Below, in pieces: positions 8,639 through 17,116 of a stretch of DNA of 64,000 nucleotides (the stretch's first letter is position 1; each line of letters opens with the position of its first letter). Under the pieces are notes generated by a model, which did not search any database, was not told where the DNA came from, and worked only from the letters and a program-made list of their open reading frames with translations. This DNA is from Ensifer sp. LC163 (GTDB taxonomy: Bacteria > Pseudomonadota > Alphaproteobacteria > Rhizobiales > Rhizobiaceae): contig NZ_MBSS01000014.1 of assembly GCF_001695855.1 (NCBI RefSeq), forward strand, positions 53,960-117,959, written 5' to 3'. Made by a program: the position numbers and the translations under genes.

Positions 8639-9229
8639 ATGGACCCGACCCAGCCTGACCCGGCGATTTTCTCGCATATTCGCGTCGTCATGGGCATGGT
8701 CGTCAGTCTCAGCCTCGCCAGACTCCTGAGCGGGCTCGCGCTCTTCGTACAGCATCCGGGAAAGACCAGGGTGTACTGGATCCACCTCGGCTGGGTCCTG
8801 TTCATGTTCGTCTTCCTCGTGCATTTCTGGTGGTGGGAATTCCACCTCCATGCCCTGCCCGTTCTCGACGTGACCGTCTATCTCTTCGTCATCCTCTATT
8901 GCTGCGTCTTCTTCTTTCTTTGCGTGCTGCTGTTTCCGACGACACTGGAGGATTACAGCGACTACGAGCACTACTTCATGTCGCGGCGAAGCTGGTTCTT
9001 CGCCTTTCTGGCGCTTGCCTTTGCCGTCGACCTCTTCGACACCGCGCTCAAGGGAAAGGCCTATTTCGCGTCCTACGGGCTGGAATACCCGATGCGCAAC
9101 GTGACCTACATCGTCCTGTGCCTGATCGCGGCCTGGACACCGAACCGGCGCTTTCACGCCGCGTTCCTCATCGGCGCGGTCACCTATCAATTGGTGTGGA
9201 TGTACCGGGCATTCGACCTCCTGGATTGA
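8639..9229 (+). CDS. conserved membrane protein, about five TM segments
   Basis: Integral membrane protein of 196 aa, not recognised as a named family. Hydrophobic segments occur near residues 15-36, 45-65, 74-100, 118-135 and 150-185. They include aromatic-rich runs such as VHFWWWEFH and YCCVFFFLCVLLF, a charged loop EDYSDYEHY, and a C-terminal YQLVWMYRAFDLLD. The start at 8639 has TAGGAG upstream; the open frame runs further upstream, but that part lies over the thioesterase gene. It is 11 bp behind the thioesterase gene and likely shares its transcript. Function unknown. Confidence 0.8.
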   Translation: MDPTQPDPAIFSHIRVVMGMVVSLSLARLLSGLALFVQHPGKTRVYWIHLGWVLFMFVFLVHFWWWEFHLHALPVLDVTVYLFVILYCCVFFFLCVLLFPTTLEDYSDYEHYFMSRRSWFFAFLALAFAVDLFDTALKGKAYFASYGLEYPMRNVTYIVLCLIAAWTPNRRFHAAFLIGAVTYQLVWMYRAFDLLD

Positions 9230-9257
9230 GCGCGGTGGCCGAGGCCGGAGGCGTCGC

Positions 9258-9902
9258 CTACCAGCGCAGCCAGCGCCGCCCGATGAGGTAGCCGATCGTG
9301 GTCACCAGCAGCACGGCGATCGAGTACCAAACAGCCAGGAACAGCGGACTATCGTCCGGGCAGTGGAAGGCATAGAGCGAAGCGGCAATGGCGCCGGCGG
9401 CAAGACCGGCCGACGCACCGGCGAGACCGGGACTTTCAGGCGCACCGTTTTTCAGCACAAGCAGAAAACCGGCGAGCGGCGCCAGCGACAGGACAGGGAT
9501 GAAGAACAGGCAGAAGGCGGCGTTCCTGCCGAGCATGCTCGCCGTCCACGCCTCCGAGGGCAGAACGGAAAGCTCGGAAGCGACAGCAATGGCAAGAAAC
9601 ACGAGGGGAACGGCGAGTTGAAGTCCGCGCGCCTTGAGCGACAGCCCCGGCCGGCCGACGATGAAGACCAGGCGGCAGGCGGCAGCGGCGAGAACCAGCG
9701 TGAAGCCGATCTTGAACAGGACGCGCGCCGTCTCGATGGCCGCTGCCAGGTTGGGACGCACACCCACTGTCGACAGGAGCACCAGAGCGGACACGACGAC
9801 GCCGACCAGAAGGGCAATCGCCAGCATGCGGCCAAGCCGCATCCCGACGGGCGCATCCTCTGCCAACAGGCTGATCAAGTCATTCGTCTTCACGTGCATC
9901 AC
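9258..9902 (-). CDS. nrsF: NrsF-type (DUF1109) membrane anti-sigma factor
   Basis: Polytopic inner-membrane protein of 214 aa with about six TM segments, of the DUF1109/NrsF family. These proteins hold their partner ECF sigma factor at the membrane until stress. The start overlaps the last 23 bp of the ECF sigma gene, the usual layout for such pairs. In Caulobacter the NrsF-SigF pair responds to chromate/cadmium stress through conserved cysteines. Here cysteines are few (ACRLVF, FCLFF, FHCPDD), the last in a periplasmic-type loop near residue 185. Partner assignment rests on adjacency and family; the signal is unknown. Confidence 0.85.
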   Translation of the reverse strand: MMHVKTNDLISLLAEDAPVGMRLGRMLAIALLVGVVVSALVLLSTVGVRPNLAAAIETARVLFKIGFTLVLAAAACRLVFIVGRPGLSLKARGLQLAVPLVFLAIAVASELSVLPSEAWTASMLGRNAAFCLFFIPVLSLAPLAGFLLVLKNGAPESPGLAGASAGLAAGAIAASLYAFHCPDDSPLFLAVWYSIAVLLVTTIGYLIGRRWLRW

Positions 9903-10446
9903 TCCGATAAAGGGCTGCCAGTGACTTCAACGCCCTGTGCAGCGCCACGCGCACTGCTCCTTCGCTCATCTTCAGTCGTTCGGCCGTCTCGCGCACCCCG
10001 GCACCCTCCAGCGAAATCGAGCGGACAATATCACGCTGCGGATCCTTCAGGCGCTCCAGCATGTGCTGCGCGTCCAGCCGATCCAACCCGTCGCTCTGCT
10101 CTTCCGCTTCCAATGTCGCAATCACGTCCTCGATCGGCACATTCACGTGTCGACCCCGCCGACGCAGGCTGTCGATCAGCTTGTTGCGCACGATCGCCGA
10201 CAGCCATGGGCCGATCGGGCGATCCGGATCCCAGGTACCGCGCTTGAGGTGGACGGCCAGCAGGACCTCCTGCACCACGTCCTCCGCCTCGCTCGCCGGC
10301 GCCCCGAACTGGTCGCAGCGCCTGCGCGCCATGGCGCGCAGATGCGGCGTAACGGCGGAGAGAAAGCGGTGATAGGCCTGCGTGTCGCCTTTTATGGCGC
10401 TGCGCATCCACTCTGCCCATTCCTGGTCACGCGCCGAATACTTCAC
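9880..10446 (-). CDS. ECF RNA polymerase sigma factor, SigF/ECF16-like
   Basis: Sigma factor of 188 aa with region 2 at about residues 20-95 (RRRCDQFGAPASEAEDVVQEVLL) and region 4 at about 128-180 (LKMSEGAVRVALHRALKSL). This is the compact two-domain ECF layout. The start is a GTG at 10446; an in-frame stop just upstream excludes a longer form. It directs RNA polymerase to a stress regulon and is presumably held inactive by the overlapping NrsF-type protein. The nearest characterised relatives by memory are SigF of Caulobacter and rhizobial ECF16 members. Confidence 0.9.
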   Translation of the reverse strand: MKYSARDQEWAEWMRSAIKGDTQAYHRFLSAVTPHLRAMARRRCDQFGAPASEAEDVVQEVLLAVHLKRGTWDPDRPIGPWLSAIVRNKLIDSLRRRGRHVNVPIEDVIATLEAEEQSDGLDRLDAQHMLERLKDPQRDIVRSISLEGAGVRETAERLKMSEGAVRVALHRALKSLAALYRSDAREDE

Positions 10447-10460
10447 CCGACATCATCCTC

Positions 10461-10488
10461 TACGAACGAGGCACGCATTTTTGTTACC
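10461..10488 (-). promoter_or_regulatory. possible autoregulatory ECF promoter
   Basis: On the minus strand GGTAAC (10488-10483) is followed 16 bases later by TTCGTA (10466-10461), just upstream of the GTG of the sigma gene. The elements look like an ECF-type -35/-10 pair (GTAAC-type and CGTA). The resulting leader would be under 20 nt, which is short. The surrounding 10447-10791 interval, 345 bp without a gene, is otherwise AT-rich and must also hold the ssuA promoter (TATATTCTTCTTTTACACTG near 10718-10737). Confidence 0.35.
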
Positions 10489-10791
10489 GGCACCGAAGAA
10501 ATATTTCTGAATCGGCCGGAAGCCTCGCTTCGCCAGCGTTTTCCCCTGCAATCGAACAGACAGCAAGCGCACGGCACGAAAAAAATCGAAAAGCAGGATG
10601 TAACGACCAGCCAGCCGCCCGATCACCACAATGAGGATTATCCCCAAGCTGCCTGTCCTGCCGCAAAAGCGTTCCGCAAAGCGCGCCAACAACAAAACAA
10701 ATAAACTCCATAAATTTTATATTCTTCTTTTACACTGATCCCAGTTCAGCGGACGGCGCCCTTCGCCCTCCAGCAAACAGGAGCGGGACAG

Positions 10792-11745
10792 ATGTTCAAA
10801 CTGACCAGACGGCTTTTCGGCACCGGCCTCTTCACCGCCGCGGTGCTCGCCTCCTTCGGCGTCATGGCCGAAGACCTTGGGGAATTCCGCATCGGCTTTC
10901 AAAAGACCGGCCTCCCCGTCGTCGCCCAGCAACAGAAGGTCATCGAGAAGGCGTTGGAGCCGAAAGGCATCGCCGTTTCCTGGGTAGAGTTCACCGCCGG
11001 GCCACCACTGGTCGAGGCCTTGAACGTCGGCTCCATCGATGTCGGTTGGACCGGCGACGCGCCGCCGATCTTCGGCCAGGCGGCCGGCTCCTCGATCGTC
11101 TATGCCGCAGCGCTTCCTTCCAACGGCAAGGGCGAGGCGATCTTCGTCAAGCCGGGCTCGCCGATCCAGTCGCTCGCGGACCTGAAGGGCAAGAAGATCG
11201 GCGTCGGCAAGGGCACCAGCGCCCACAATCTCGTGGTCGCGGCACTGGAAAAGGCCGGCATCGGCTTTGGCGACGTCACCCCGGTCTATCTGAGCCCCGC
11301 CGATGCGGCAGCCGCTTTCGCCAGCGACAAGATCGACGCCTGGGCCGTCTGGGACCCGTTCTTCGCGATCGCAGAAACGCGCTACAAGCCGCGCATTCTG
11401 ACGACATCGGCCGAGACCTTGGAGGTCAATACCTACTTCCTCGCCAACCGCGACTTCGCGGCCAGCCATGCAGAGACGGTCACCACAACGATTGCAGCCC
11501 TGAAGGAGGCCTCCGTCTGGGCTGACGCCAATCGCGACAAGGTGGCGGCCGCCTTGCATGAAGTGACCGGCGTGCCGCTCGAGGCGCAGACGATTGCGGC
11601 CAACCGCACCGTCTTTTCGATCGGCCCCATCAACGACGACATCGTCGCCGGCCAGCAGCAGACCGCCGATCGCTTCTTCAAGCTCGGGCTCATCCCCAAG
11701 CAGATCACCATCTCCGATGCGGTCTGGAACGCACCGGGCAACTAA
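10792..11745 (+). CDS. ssuA: aliphatic sulfonate ABC transporter, substrate-binding protein
   Basis: Periplasmic binding protein of 317 aa for alkanesulfonates, with a cleavable signal peptide (residues 1-26, ending GVMAED). It has the SsuA hallmarks GFQKTGLPVVAQQQ, FTAGPPLVEALNVGSIDVGWTGD and AWAVWDPFFA. The ATG follows GGAGCGGGAC. It is the first gene of an ssuACB operon, with spacers of ~100 bp and ~50 bp. No ssuD/ssuE monooxygenase genes follow, so desulfonation genes must be elsewhere. Such operons are normally switched on by sulfate limitation; no specific operator was recognised here. Confidence 0.92.
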   Translation: MFKLTRRLFGTGLFTAAVLASFGVMAEDLGEFRIGFQKTGLPVVAQQQKVIEKALEPKGIAVSWVEFTAGPPLVEALNVGSIDVGWTGDAPPIFGQAAGSSIVYAAALPSNGKGEAIFVKPGSPIQSLADLKGKKIGVGKGTSAHNLVVAALEKAGIGFGDVTPVYLSPADAAAAFASDKIDAWAVWDPFFAIAETRYKPRILTTSAETLEVNTYFLANRDFAASHAETVTTTIAALKEASVWADANRDKVAAALHEVTGVPLEAQTIAANRTVFSIGPINDDIVAGQQQTADRFFKLGLIPKQITISDAVWNAPGN

Positions 11746-11846
11746 TCCCTCTCCCTCCCAAGGCGAGAACCGGCCGGCGTCGGGACGGAAGTTTCGGCGC
11801 CGGCGCCGCGAAGACAGAAGGCTCTGAGCAAACGAGGACCCAAGTC

Positions 11847-12629
11847 ATGGCGAAGACCGCAACGAACACCATTGCGCGAAACCTCGCGGGCTGGCTGCTG
11901 CCCGCCGCTTTGATCCTCGCTTGGGAAGCGGCTTCGCGCAGCGGCTTGATCTCGGAAAGCGTGATGGCGCCGCCCTCGGCCGTGCTTGCCGCCTTTATCC
12001 GGCTGCTCGCCTCCGGAGAGCTTGTCGAAAACATCGGCATCAGCACCCTGCGGGCGCTCTCGGGCTTTGCCATCGGCGGCGCGATCGGCTTTGCCTTCGG
12101 GCTGGCCAACGGCCTTTCGCGCTTGAGCCGGGACCTGACCGACACGACGCTGCAGATGGTGCGCAACATTCCGCATCTGGCGCTGATTCCACTGGTCATC
12201 CTGTGGTTCGGCATCGACGAAGAAGCCAAGCTGTTCCTCGTCGCGCTCGGCGTCTTCTTCCCGATCTATGTCAACACGCTACTCGGCATTCAGGGCGTCG
12301 ACCCGCAGCTCGTCGAGATGGGCCGGATCTACGGCATGTCGCGGCGTCAGCTCTTCTTCCGCGTCATTCTACCCGGCGCCCTGCCGGCGATCTTCGTCGG
12401 CCTTCGCTATGCGCTCGGCATCATGTGGCTGACGCTGATTGTTGCCGAGACGATCGCTGCCTCCTCGGGCCTCGGCTACATGGCGATGCAGGCGCGGGAG
12501 TTCCTGCTGATCGATGTCGTCATCCTGTCCATCCTGATCTACGCCCTGCTCGGCAAGCTCGCCGACAGCTTTGCACGCTTGCTCGAGCGACTGACGCTGC
12601 AGTGGCACCCGGCCTTCCAGCCGGCTTGA
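11847..12629 (+). CDS. ssuC: aliphatic sulfonate ABC transporter, permease
   Basis: Inner-membrane permease of 260 aa with about six TM segments and the EAA-type cytoplasmic loop at [30 protein letters not shown], through which it contacts the ATPase SsuB. Strong resemblance to SsuC/TauC in the N-terminal [22 protein letters not shown]. The ATG follows a GAGGACC. Second gene of the ssuACB operon; the 101-bp gap to ssuA shows no convincing terminator. Confidence 0.92.
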   Translation: MAKTATNTIARNLAGWLLPAALILAWEAASRSGLISESVMAPPSAVLAAFIRLLASGELVENIGISTLRALSGFAIGGAIGFAFGLANGLSRLSRDLTDTTLQMVRNIPHLALIPLVILWFGIDEEAKLFLVALGVFFPIYVNTLLGIQGVDPQLVEMGRIYGMSRRQLFFRVILPGALPAIFVGLRYALGIMWLTLIVAETIAASSGLGYMAMQAREFLLIDVVILSILIYALLGKLADSFARLLERLTLQWHPAFQPA

Positions 12630-12678
12630 TGCAGCTAAACTGGACGAGCCCGATCCCGACGAAAAAAGGAGCAATCCG

Positions 12679-13494
12679 ATGTCCGTCATCGCCCTTCATC
12701 CGAAACAGCCACAGGAAGCGAACGGCCCGTCCGCGACCATGCGGACACCTTCACCGGCTTCGCCATCCGCTCCACTCGCCTTCTCCTTACGGGGCATCGC
12801 CAAGCGTTTCGGCGAAAAGACCGTGCTCGACGGCATCGATCTCGACGTACCCCAGGGTCAGTTCGTCGCCGTCATCGGCAAGAGCGGCTGCGGCAAGAGC
12901 ACCTTGCTGCGCATTCTTGCGGGATTGGACAGCCCAACGAGCGGCAGCCTGACTGTTGCCGGCGGCAGCGCGTCGGAGCGGCGCAGCCGCATCATGTTCC
13001 AGGAACCACGGCTGCTTCCCTGGGCACGGATCGCCCGCAATGTCGAAATCGGCCTGACCGGTATCGCCAAGGGCGAAGTCGCCCGCGATCTCTCGCTGCA
13101 GATCCTGAAGGAGGTCGGCCTTGCCGACCGTGCCGAGGAGTGGCCGTCGGTACTGTCGGGCGGACAGAAGCAGCGCGTGGCGCTTGCCCGGGCGCTCGTC
13201 GCCCACCCCTTCATCCTGGCGCTCGACGAGCCGCTCGGCGCGCTGGACGCACTGACGCGCATCGAGATGCAGCAGCTGCTGGAGCGCATCTGGCAGCAAC
13301 AGAGCTTTACCGCCGTGCTCGTCACCCACGATGTCACTGAGGCCGTGGCGCTTGCCGACCGCGTCGTCGTCATCGATAAAGGCCGCATCGCGCTCGATCT
13401 GCCGATCCCGCTCGCGCGCCCTCGCGGTCACGGCAGCGCCGAAACTGCCAGGTTCGAAGGCCAGATCCTGGACCGGCTATTCGGACGGGGATGA
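12679..13494 (+). CDS. ssuB: aliphatic sulfonate ABC transporter, ATP-binding protein
   Basis: Cytoplasmic ATPase of the sulfonate importer, 271 aa. Walker A is GKSGCGKST (about residues 71-79), Q-loop [10 protein letters not shown], signature [15 protein letters not shown], Walker [13 protein letters not shown] and H-loop [19 protein letters not shown] is characteristic of the SsuB/TauB/NrtD group. The first ~30 residues are a Pro/Ser-rich extension in front of the ABC domain. Last gene of the operon. Confidence 0.92.
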   Translation: MSVIALHPKQPQEANGPSATMRTPSPASPSAPLAFSLRGIAKRFGEKTVLDGIDLDVPQGQFVAVIGKSGCGKSTLLRILAGLDSPTSGSLTVAGGSASERRSRIMFQEPRLLPWARIARNVEIGLTGIAKGEVARDLSLQILKEVGLADRAEEWPSVLSGGQKQRVALARALVAHPFILALDEPLGALDALTRIEMQQLLERIWQQQSFTAVLVTHDVTEAVALADRVVVIDKGRIALDLPIPLARPRGHGSAETARFEGQILDRLFGRG

Positions 13495-13540
13495 CGTGCC
13501 GCTTCCGATCTTTGTTTGTTGCGCCGTGCATTGACGAACA

Positions 13541-13586
13541 CAACCTTCCATGAAAGCAATGCAATCATGGCATGCATTGAAGGTTG
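13541..13586. promoter_or_regulatory. 46-bp imperfect palindrome upstream of the RDD gene
   Basis: CAACCTTC at 13541-13548 is matched by GAAGGTTG at 13579-13586, and inside it AATGCA is matched by TGCATT. The structure ends five bases before the RDD-family ATG at 13591, covering its leader. It could be an operator or an RNA hairpin controlling translation; there is no T-run after it, so it is not an obvious terminator for ssuB. Confidence 0.45.
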
Positions 13587-13590
13587 AAAC

Positions 13591-14448
13591 ATGAACACTA
13601 CGGTCGCCGGCACCAACCTCCCACGCTTCTTTTGGCGGCGACTGGCGGCCTTTGTTGTCGACTCCCTCCTATTTTGCGTCGTCGCAGTCGCTATTTCGAT
13701 CGTCCTCATGTTCGTGCTTCCCTGGGCGCCGCGCTTTTTCATGTCCGCGACGACCATATGCGAACCGGCCGCGCCAAGTGCGTTTGCACAAAGAATCGAC
13801 CGCGAATGGCCACTGGCGCCCGGTCAATCGCGCGAAAACCAGATCTGCACCACCTCCTTTTGGGGCGTGCCCGACAGCAGGTCGCTTGTTTCAACGGTGA
13901 TCGACGCTGGCGATATGCCAACGCAACGGTCGATCAGGTTCGAGATCGACGAGGCCGGCAATCCGCTCGAACTTGAAGCGATGCAGGTAGGACGCGCAGT
14001 GCTTAGCGAACTAGCGCCGATTCTTCTCTTCTGCCTGTCCGGCGCCGCTCTGATCGCGCGCTTCGGCACCACACCCGGCAAGAGGCTCTTCGCTTTGCGC
14101 GTTGTCCAAGACAATGGCGAACCGCTGCCGTTTGCCAAGGCCGCCAAGCGGGAGGTGTTGCGCATGCTGCCGACAATCCTTGCGGCATTTAGCGCTCCGC
14201 TATTGCTGCTGTCGCTTGCGATTTTTGGCACCGGTGACATTCTCAGGGATGCGATCGACGCCGTGACCATCTTTGGCGCGCCGGTTCACGTCATCCTGCT
14301 TGTCGGCGGCCTGCTCTCCCCCTTGCCCGCAATAATCTGGTGGGTCTTTCCCTTCATGCGCTGGCGCGGCCAGACAATCTACGATCGCCTGACAGGATGC
14401 CACGTCATTCGGCGCCCCGTCGTGCGAACGACGGGCCTGGCCCCTTGA
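13591..14448 (+). CDS. RDD family membrane protein
   Basis: Membrane protein of 285 aa with an RDD domain: an Arg/Asp-containing first helix (FFWRRLAAFVVDSLLFCVV), then GTTPGKRLFALRVV between later TM segments. The final part IYDRLTGCHVIRR is the usual RDD C-terminus. A ~100-residue non-membrane insert (about 55-125), probably periplasmic, separates TM1 from the rest and carries three cysteines (ICEP, ICTT). RDD proteins have been linked to ion or antiporter functions, but no activity can be assigned here. Codon use is slightly less GC-rich than the neighbours. Confidence 0.82.
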   Translation: MNTTVAGTNLPRFFWRRLAAFVVDSLLFCVVAVAISIVLMFVLPWAPRFFMSATTICEPAAPSAFAQRIDREWPLAPGQSRENQICTTSFWGVPDSRSLVSTVIDAGDMPTQRSIRFEIDEAGNPLELEAMQVGRAVLSELAPILLFCLSGAALIARFGTTPGKRLFALRVVQDNGEPLPFAKAAKREVLRMLPTILAAFSAPLLLLSLAIFGTGDILRDAIDAVTIFGAPVHVILLVGGLLSPLPAIIWWVFPFMRWRGQTIYDRLTGCHVIRRPVVRTTGLAP

Positions 14449-14541
14449 TCAACGGATGACGCCATCGGGCGGTCTTCGCAGGCAGCTCGACTGTGATCGC
14501 AATGATCACTTCGGCCGCATGGTGCCCCACTGCTGCCCGGC

Positions 14542-14895
14542 TCATCCCTTGAAGATGAACGAGGCACCGATCGCGATCAGGGAGAAGCCGACGAGGTGGT
14601 TCCAGCCGATCGACTCCTTCAGCCAGAAGACTGAAAACGCCGCGAACACCAACAGCGTGATCACCTCCTGCATCGTCTTCAGTTGCGCTGCCGAATAGAC
14701 CTCGTGACCGATGCGGTTTGCCGGCACGGCCAGGCAATATTCGAAGAAGGCGATGCCCCAGCTCGCGACGATCGCCATGTAAAGCGGCGACGAGGTGTAC
14801 TTCAGGTGCCCATACCAGGCAAATGTCATGAAGACGTTGGAGATCAGGAGCAGCAGGATCGGCCAGAGATAGGTCGGGTTTACGGTAAACGGCAT
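14542..14895 (-). CDS. DMT-like small membrane protein (DUF486)
   Basis: Membrane protein of 117 aa with four TM segments, of the DUF486 group related to small DMT/EamA transporters. Motifs are ISNVFMTFAWYGHLKY, ASWGIAFFEYCLAVPANRIG and TMQEVITLLVFAAFSVFWLKE. The start at 14895 follows GAGGAT; upstream codons in the same frame are not plausible. Substrate unknown. Monocistronic. Confidence 0.88.
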   Translation of the reverse strand: MPFTVNPTYLWPILLLLISNVFMTFAWYGHLKYTSSPLYMAIVASWGIAFFEYCLAVPANRIGHEVYSAAQLKTMQEVITLLVFAAFSVFWLKESIGWNHLVGFSLIAIGASFIFKG

Positions 14896-15076
14896 GAGTA
14901 TCCTCGAAGGCGCGAATCGCTCCGGCAGGATGATCTTGCCGCACGCGCTCTGACAAGCGTGAACATCAGTCGAGGAGCGCAATCGGCGGCGTGCGAAACC
15001 TGAATGACTCTCTCAAGGAGCTTCGATAAACTCTTTTAAAGACTTTGTTTTGCGTCGACACGCGGCGTATAGGCGA

Positions 15077-15346
15077 TCATTCCCCAATCCCAAGCAGTCT
15101 GGAATCGGACCGTTGCAGCCCCTCGACCAGTGCAGTGCGGTCCTTGCCGTCGGCGACGCAATGCTCGCCGTTAAAGAGGAAGGTCGCCAGCATCCGTGGA
15201 TCATCGATCGCCCATGCGCCTTGCCTTGCGCCCTCGGCAATCAGCGCCGCCAGCCGGCCCCGGCTTCGGCCGCCTGCGTCAAATCCTGTTCCTTTCCATG
15301 GCTTTGCCCGTTCTACCGTATTCGGCCACAGTTGAAAATTGCTGCC
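15077..15346 (-). pseudogene. C-terminal remnant of a TetR/AcrR-family regulator
   Basis: The minus strand from 15346 to a TGA at 15077 reads without stops. It encodes LAALIAEGARQGAWAIDDP..MLATFLFNGEHCVADGKD..ALVEGLQ, which looks like the ligand-binding C-terminal end of a TetR-family repressor. No DNA-binding domain, start codon or ribosome-binding site precedes it; an in-frame TAA lies at 15347-15349 and AT-rich, non-coding-looking sequence lies upstream. It is best read as the 3' stub of a decayed or deleted regulator gene. Identification is from pattern memory of TetR C-termini. Confidence 0.6.
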
Positions 15347-15349
15347 TTA

Positions 15350-15780
15350 ATTAGGGCTCGAACATGCGATCAATGGATCGCTGCACCGAAGCCAGCAGCC
15401 AGGCAGGACACAAAAATAGTGCACCAAACCCCCGAAAATCGGCGATATATAATCCAAATTGGTTAGGTTGCGCACGAAAATTCGCCTTTTGCGCGCTTTG
15501 CCACAATTTTGCTCCAGCCCATAGGCAAAGTCCGCGCACTGTCCGACGGGACAGGCAGGGGAATACCACACTCCGACGGCAATTGCCGTGAAGTTGGCTC
15601 CGCGTTTCAGCGCGGTTCGCCGGCGCGCTGATGCTGCGTTCAAGGTGCAACGCGCAGGCGCGAACCGCCGATATCCCCGAACACAATGACCGATGCAGAT
15701 GAAAAACCGGGGGCAGTGCCGGCGATCGCCAGGCTCATCCGGGATGCACGCACCAAACAACTTGGCAAGGAGACCTGACC
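15350..15780. other. 431-bp stretch with no supported gene
   Basis: Contains short open frames on both strands with atypical codon use (many Cys, Trp and Arg) and no ribosome-binding sites. It presumably carries the promoter of the next gene, and marks the lost 5' part or replacement of the TetR-like gene to the left. The AAGGAGACCTGACC in front of 15781 is a strong ribosome-binding site. Confidence 0.5.
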
Positions 15781-16224
15781 ATGAAGGTCCTGGCGTTTCT
15801 CGCGGCTGCCTATGCCGCGCTTTTGATACCGGATGTGGCCACGGCGGGCATGTTGGCCCAGGCCCAGCAATACAAAGGCCTGCACGAGGTCAAGAACAAC
15901 AGGCGACTGCGCGCCGCACTCGGCATCAATCCGGCCCGCACCCCCTGGTGCGGGCACTTCATGGGCCTGGTTGCCCGCAAGGCCGGTCGAACCCCGCCAC
16001 AGAGTTTCGGTATCGCCCGCTCCTGGCTGCGCTTCGGTGCCCCGGTCAAGCTATCCTACGCGCGCCCCGGCGATATCATCGTCGTGCGCACCGGCCGCAG
16101 CTATCACGTCGGCATCATCTCCGCCCTGTCGAAATCGACGGCGAAGGTGATGGGCGGCAACCAGTCGGGCCGCGTTACGGTTTCGCAGTTCAACCGCGGT
16201 CAGGTCGTCGCCGTCAGACGTTAG
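15781..16224 (+). CDS. TIGR02594-type secreted NlpC/P60-like protein
   Basis: Exported protein of 147 aa with a signal peptide (cleavage near VATA-GML). The domain matches the TIGR02594 group of papain-fold peptidoglycan-hydrolase-like proteins. Candidate catalytic Cys is in TPWCGHFMGLVARKAG (about residue 57), with the His in RSYHVGIIS (about 109). The ending GGNQSGRVTVSQF is also characteristic. The start has AAGGAG upstream. The fold suggests cell-wall amidase or endopeptidase activity, unproven for this small single-domain version. Confidence 0.85.
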   Translation: MKVLAFLAAAYAALLIPDVATAGMLAQAQQYKGLHEVKNNRRLRAALGINPARTPWCGHFMGLVARKAGRTPPQSFGIARSWLRFGAPVKLSYARPGDIIVVRTGRSYHVGIISALSKSTAKVMGGNQSGRVTVSQFNRGQVVAVRR

Positions 16225-16256
16225 CCGGCGAAGGAAACGGATTTGCAGTTTGCTAC

Positions 16257-16805
16257 CTAGGGGATCGTGGGGGCGTTTGACCGCCTGTCGTCGAGCGATA
16301 GGCGCATCGCGCAACGTCGATCGGTCGGCAGGCCGTAGGTCGCCTCTTTCGCCAGGATCTGCGCCAGCCGCGCGTCGAGCCCTTCTTCGTCGAGCGTCCG
16401 GAACCCGAGCTTGCGATAGAAGCGCTCGTTCCATGCGAGGTCGCGGAAGGTGGTCAGCGTTACCTCGCCAAGCGAGCGGTCGCGCGCATGGGCGATGGCG
16501 GCTGCGATCAAGCCACGTCCAAGCCCATGGCCTTGCCGCTCGTGCAGTACCGCCAGTTGCCAGATGTGCAGCGCGCCATCGCTAATCTCGGCGCAGAGAA
16601 ATCCAAGCGGATGGTCGCGATTATCGACGGTCACCCAGGAGAGGCCGGAGCGAACGAAATCCAGATGCGCATCGACCGATTGCACGTCGTCGTCGGCAAT
16701 CCAGGCCAGGTCGGAAACGCTGCGAAAAGCCTCTCCCGACGATCTTTCGATATCGGGCAGCACGGGTGTGTCATCTTCACGGGTCAGTCGAATCAAGGCG
16801 TTCAT
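16257..16805 (-). CDS. GNAT family N-acetyltransferase
   Basis: Cytoplasmic acetyl-CoA-dependent N-acetyltransferase of 182 aa. The GNAT core runs from about residue 5 to 150, with the acetyl-CoA-binding turn RQGHGLGRGL (about 90-99) and the later WNERFYRKLGF motif B. A ~30-residue tail follows. The ATG at 16805 has AGGATG upstream. Acceptor substrate cannot be predicted. Confidence 0.88.
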   Translation of the reverse strand: MNALIRLTREDDTPVLPDIERSSGEAFRSVSDLAWIADDDVQSVDAHLDFVRSGLSWVTVDNRDHPLGFLCAEISDGALHIWQLAVLHERQGHGLGRGLIAAAIAHARDRSLGEVTLTTFRDLAWNERFYRKLGFRTLDEEGLDARLAQILAKEATYGLPTDRRCAMRLSLDDRRSNAPTIP

Positions 16806-17116
16806 GGCGGCATCCTACCGGCGGCAGCGGCTCCGTCGATACAGTCCTGCGATAGGACCGTCAGGTAAGATGTGCGGACAATGCACGACTGGAGCTTTCT
16901 ACATGAAGACAATCGCTTATCCCAATCTCTTCGCCATCCACACGGGTGTTATGTCGTGATCACAAAACCGCTGCGCACTTTTGGGCGACATGCATCAAGC
17001 GAACGATCCTCCCCGCATCGACTCGACCCTGTCAACGCTAATCCGCGATGTCGGCAACCGGATTCCGAAATTTAGACTTTCCTCGTAAACACCTGAATCG
17101 ACTACCAAACGTCTAA
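16806..17116. other. intergenic stretch with a degenerate CGCTACGCAC repeat
   Basis: No gene supported. At about 16965-16995 it carries AAAACCGCTGCGCACTTTTG followed by GGCGACATGC. This is a degenerate relative of the repeated unit at 36072-36176 (AAAACCGCTACGCACTTTTC). Short open frames here have poor codon use. Confidence 0.45.

Noticed and set aside
15347..15760. 137-codon minus-strand frame between the TetR fragment and the TIGR02594 gene
   Set aside because: Cys/Arg-rich, no ribosome-binding site, no family resemblance, and codon use unlike the chromosome.
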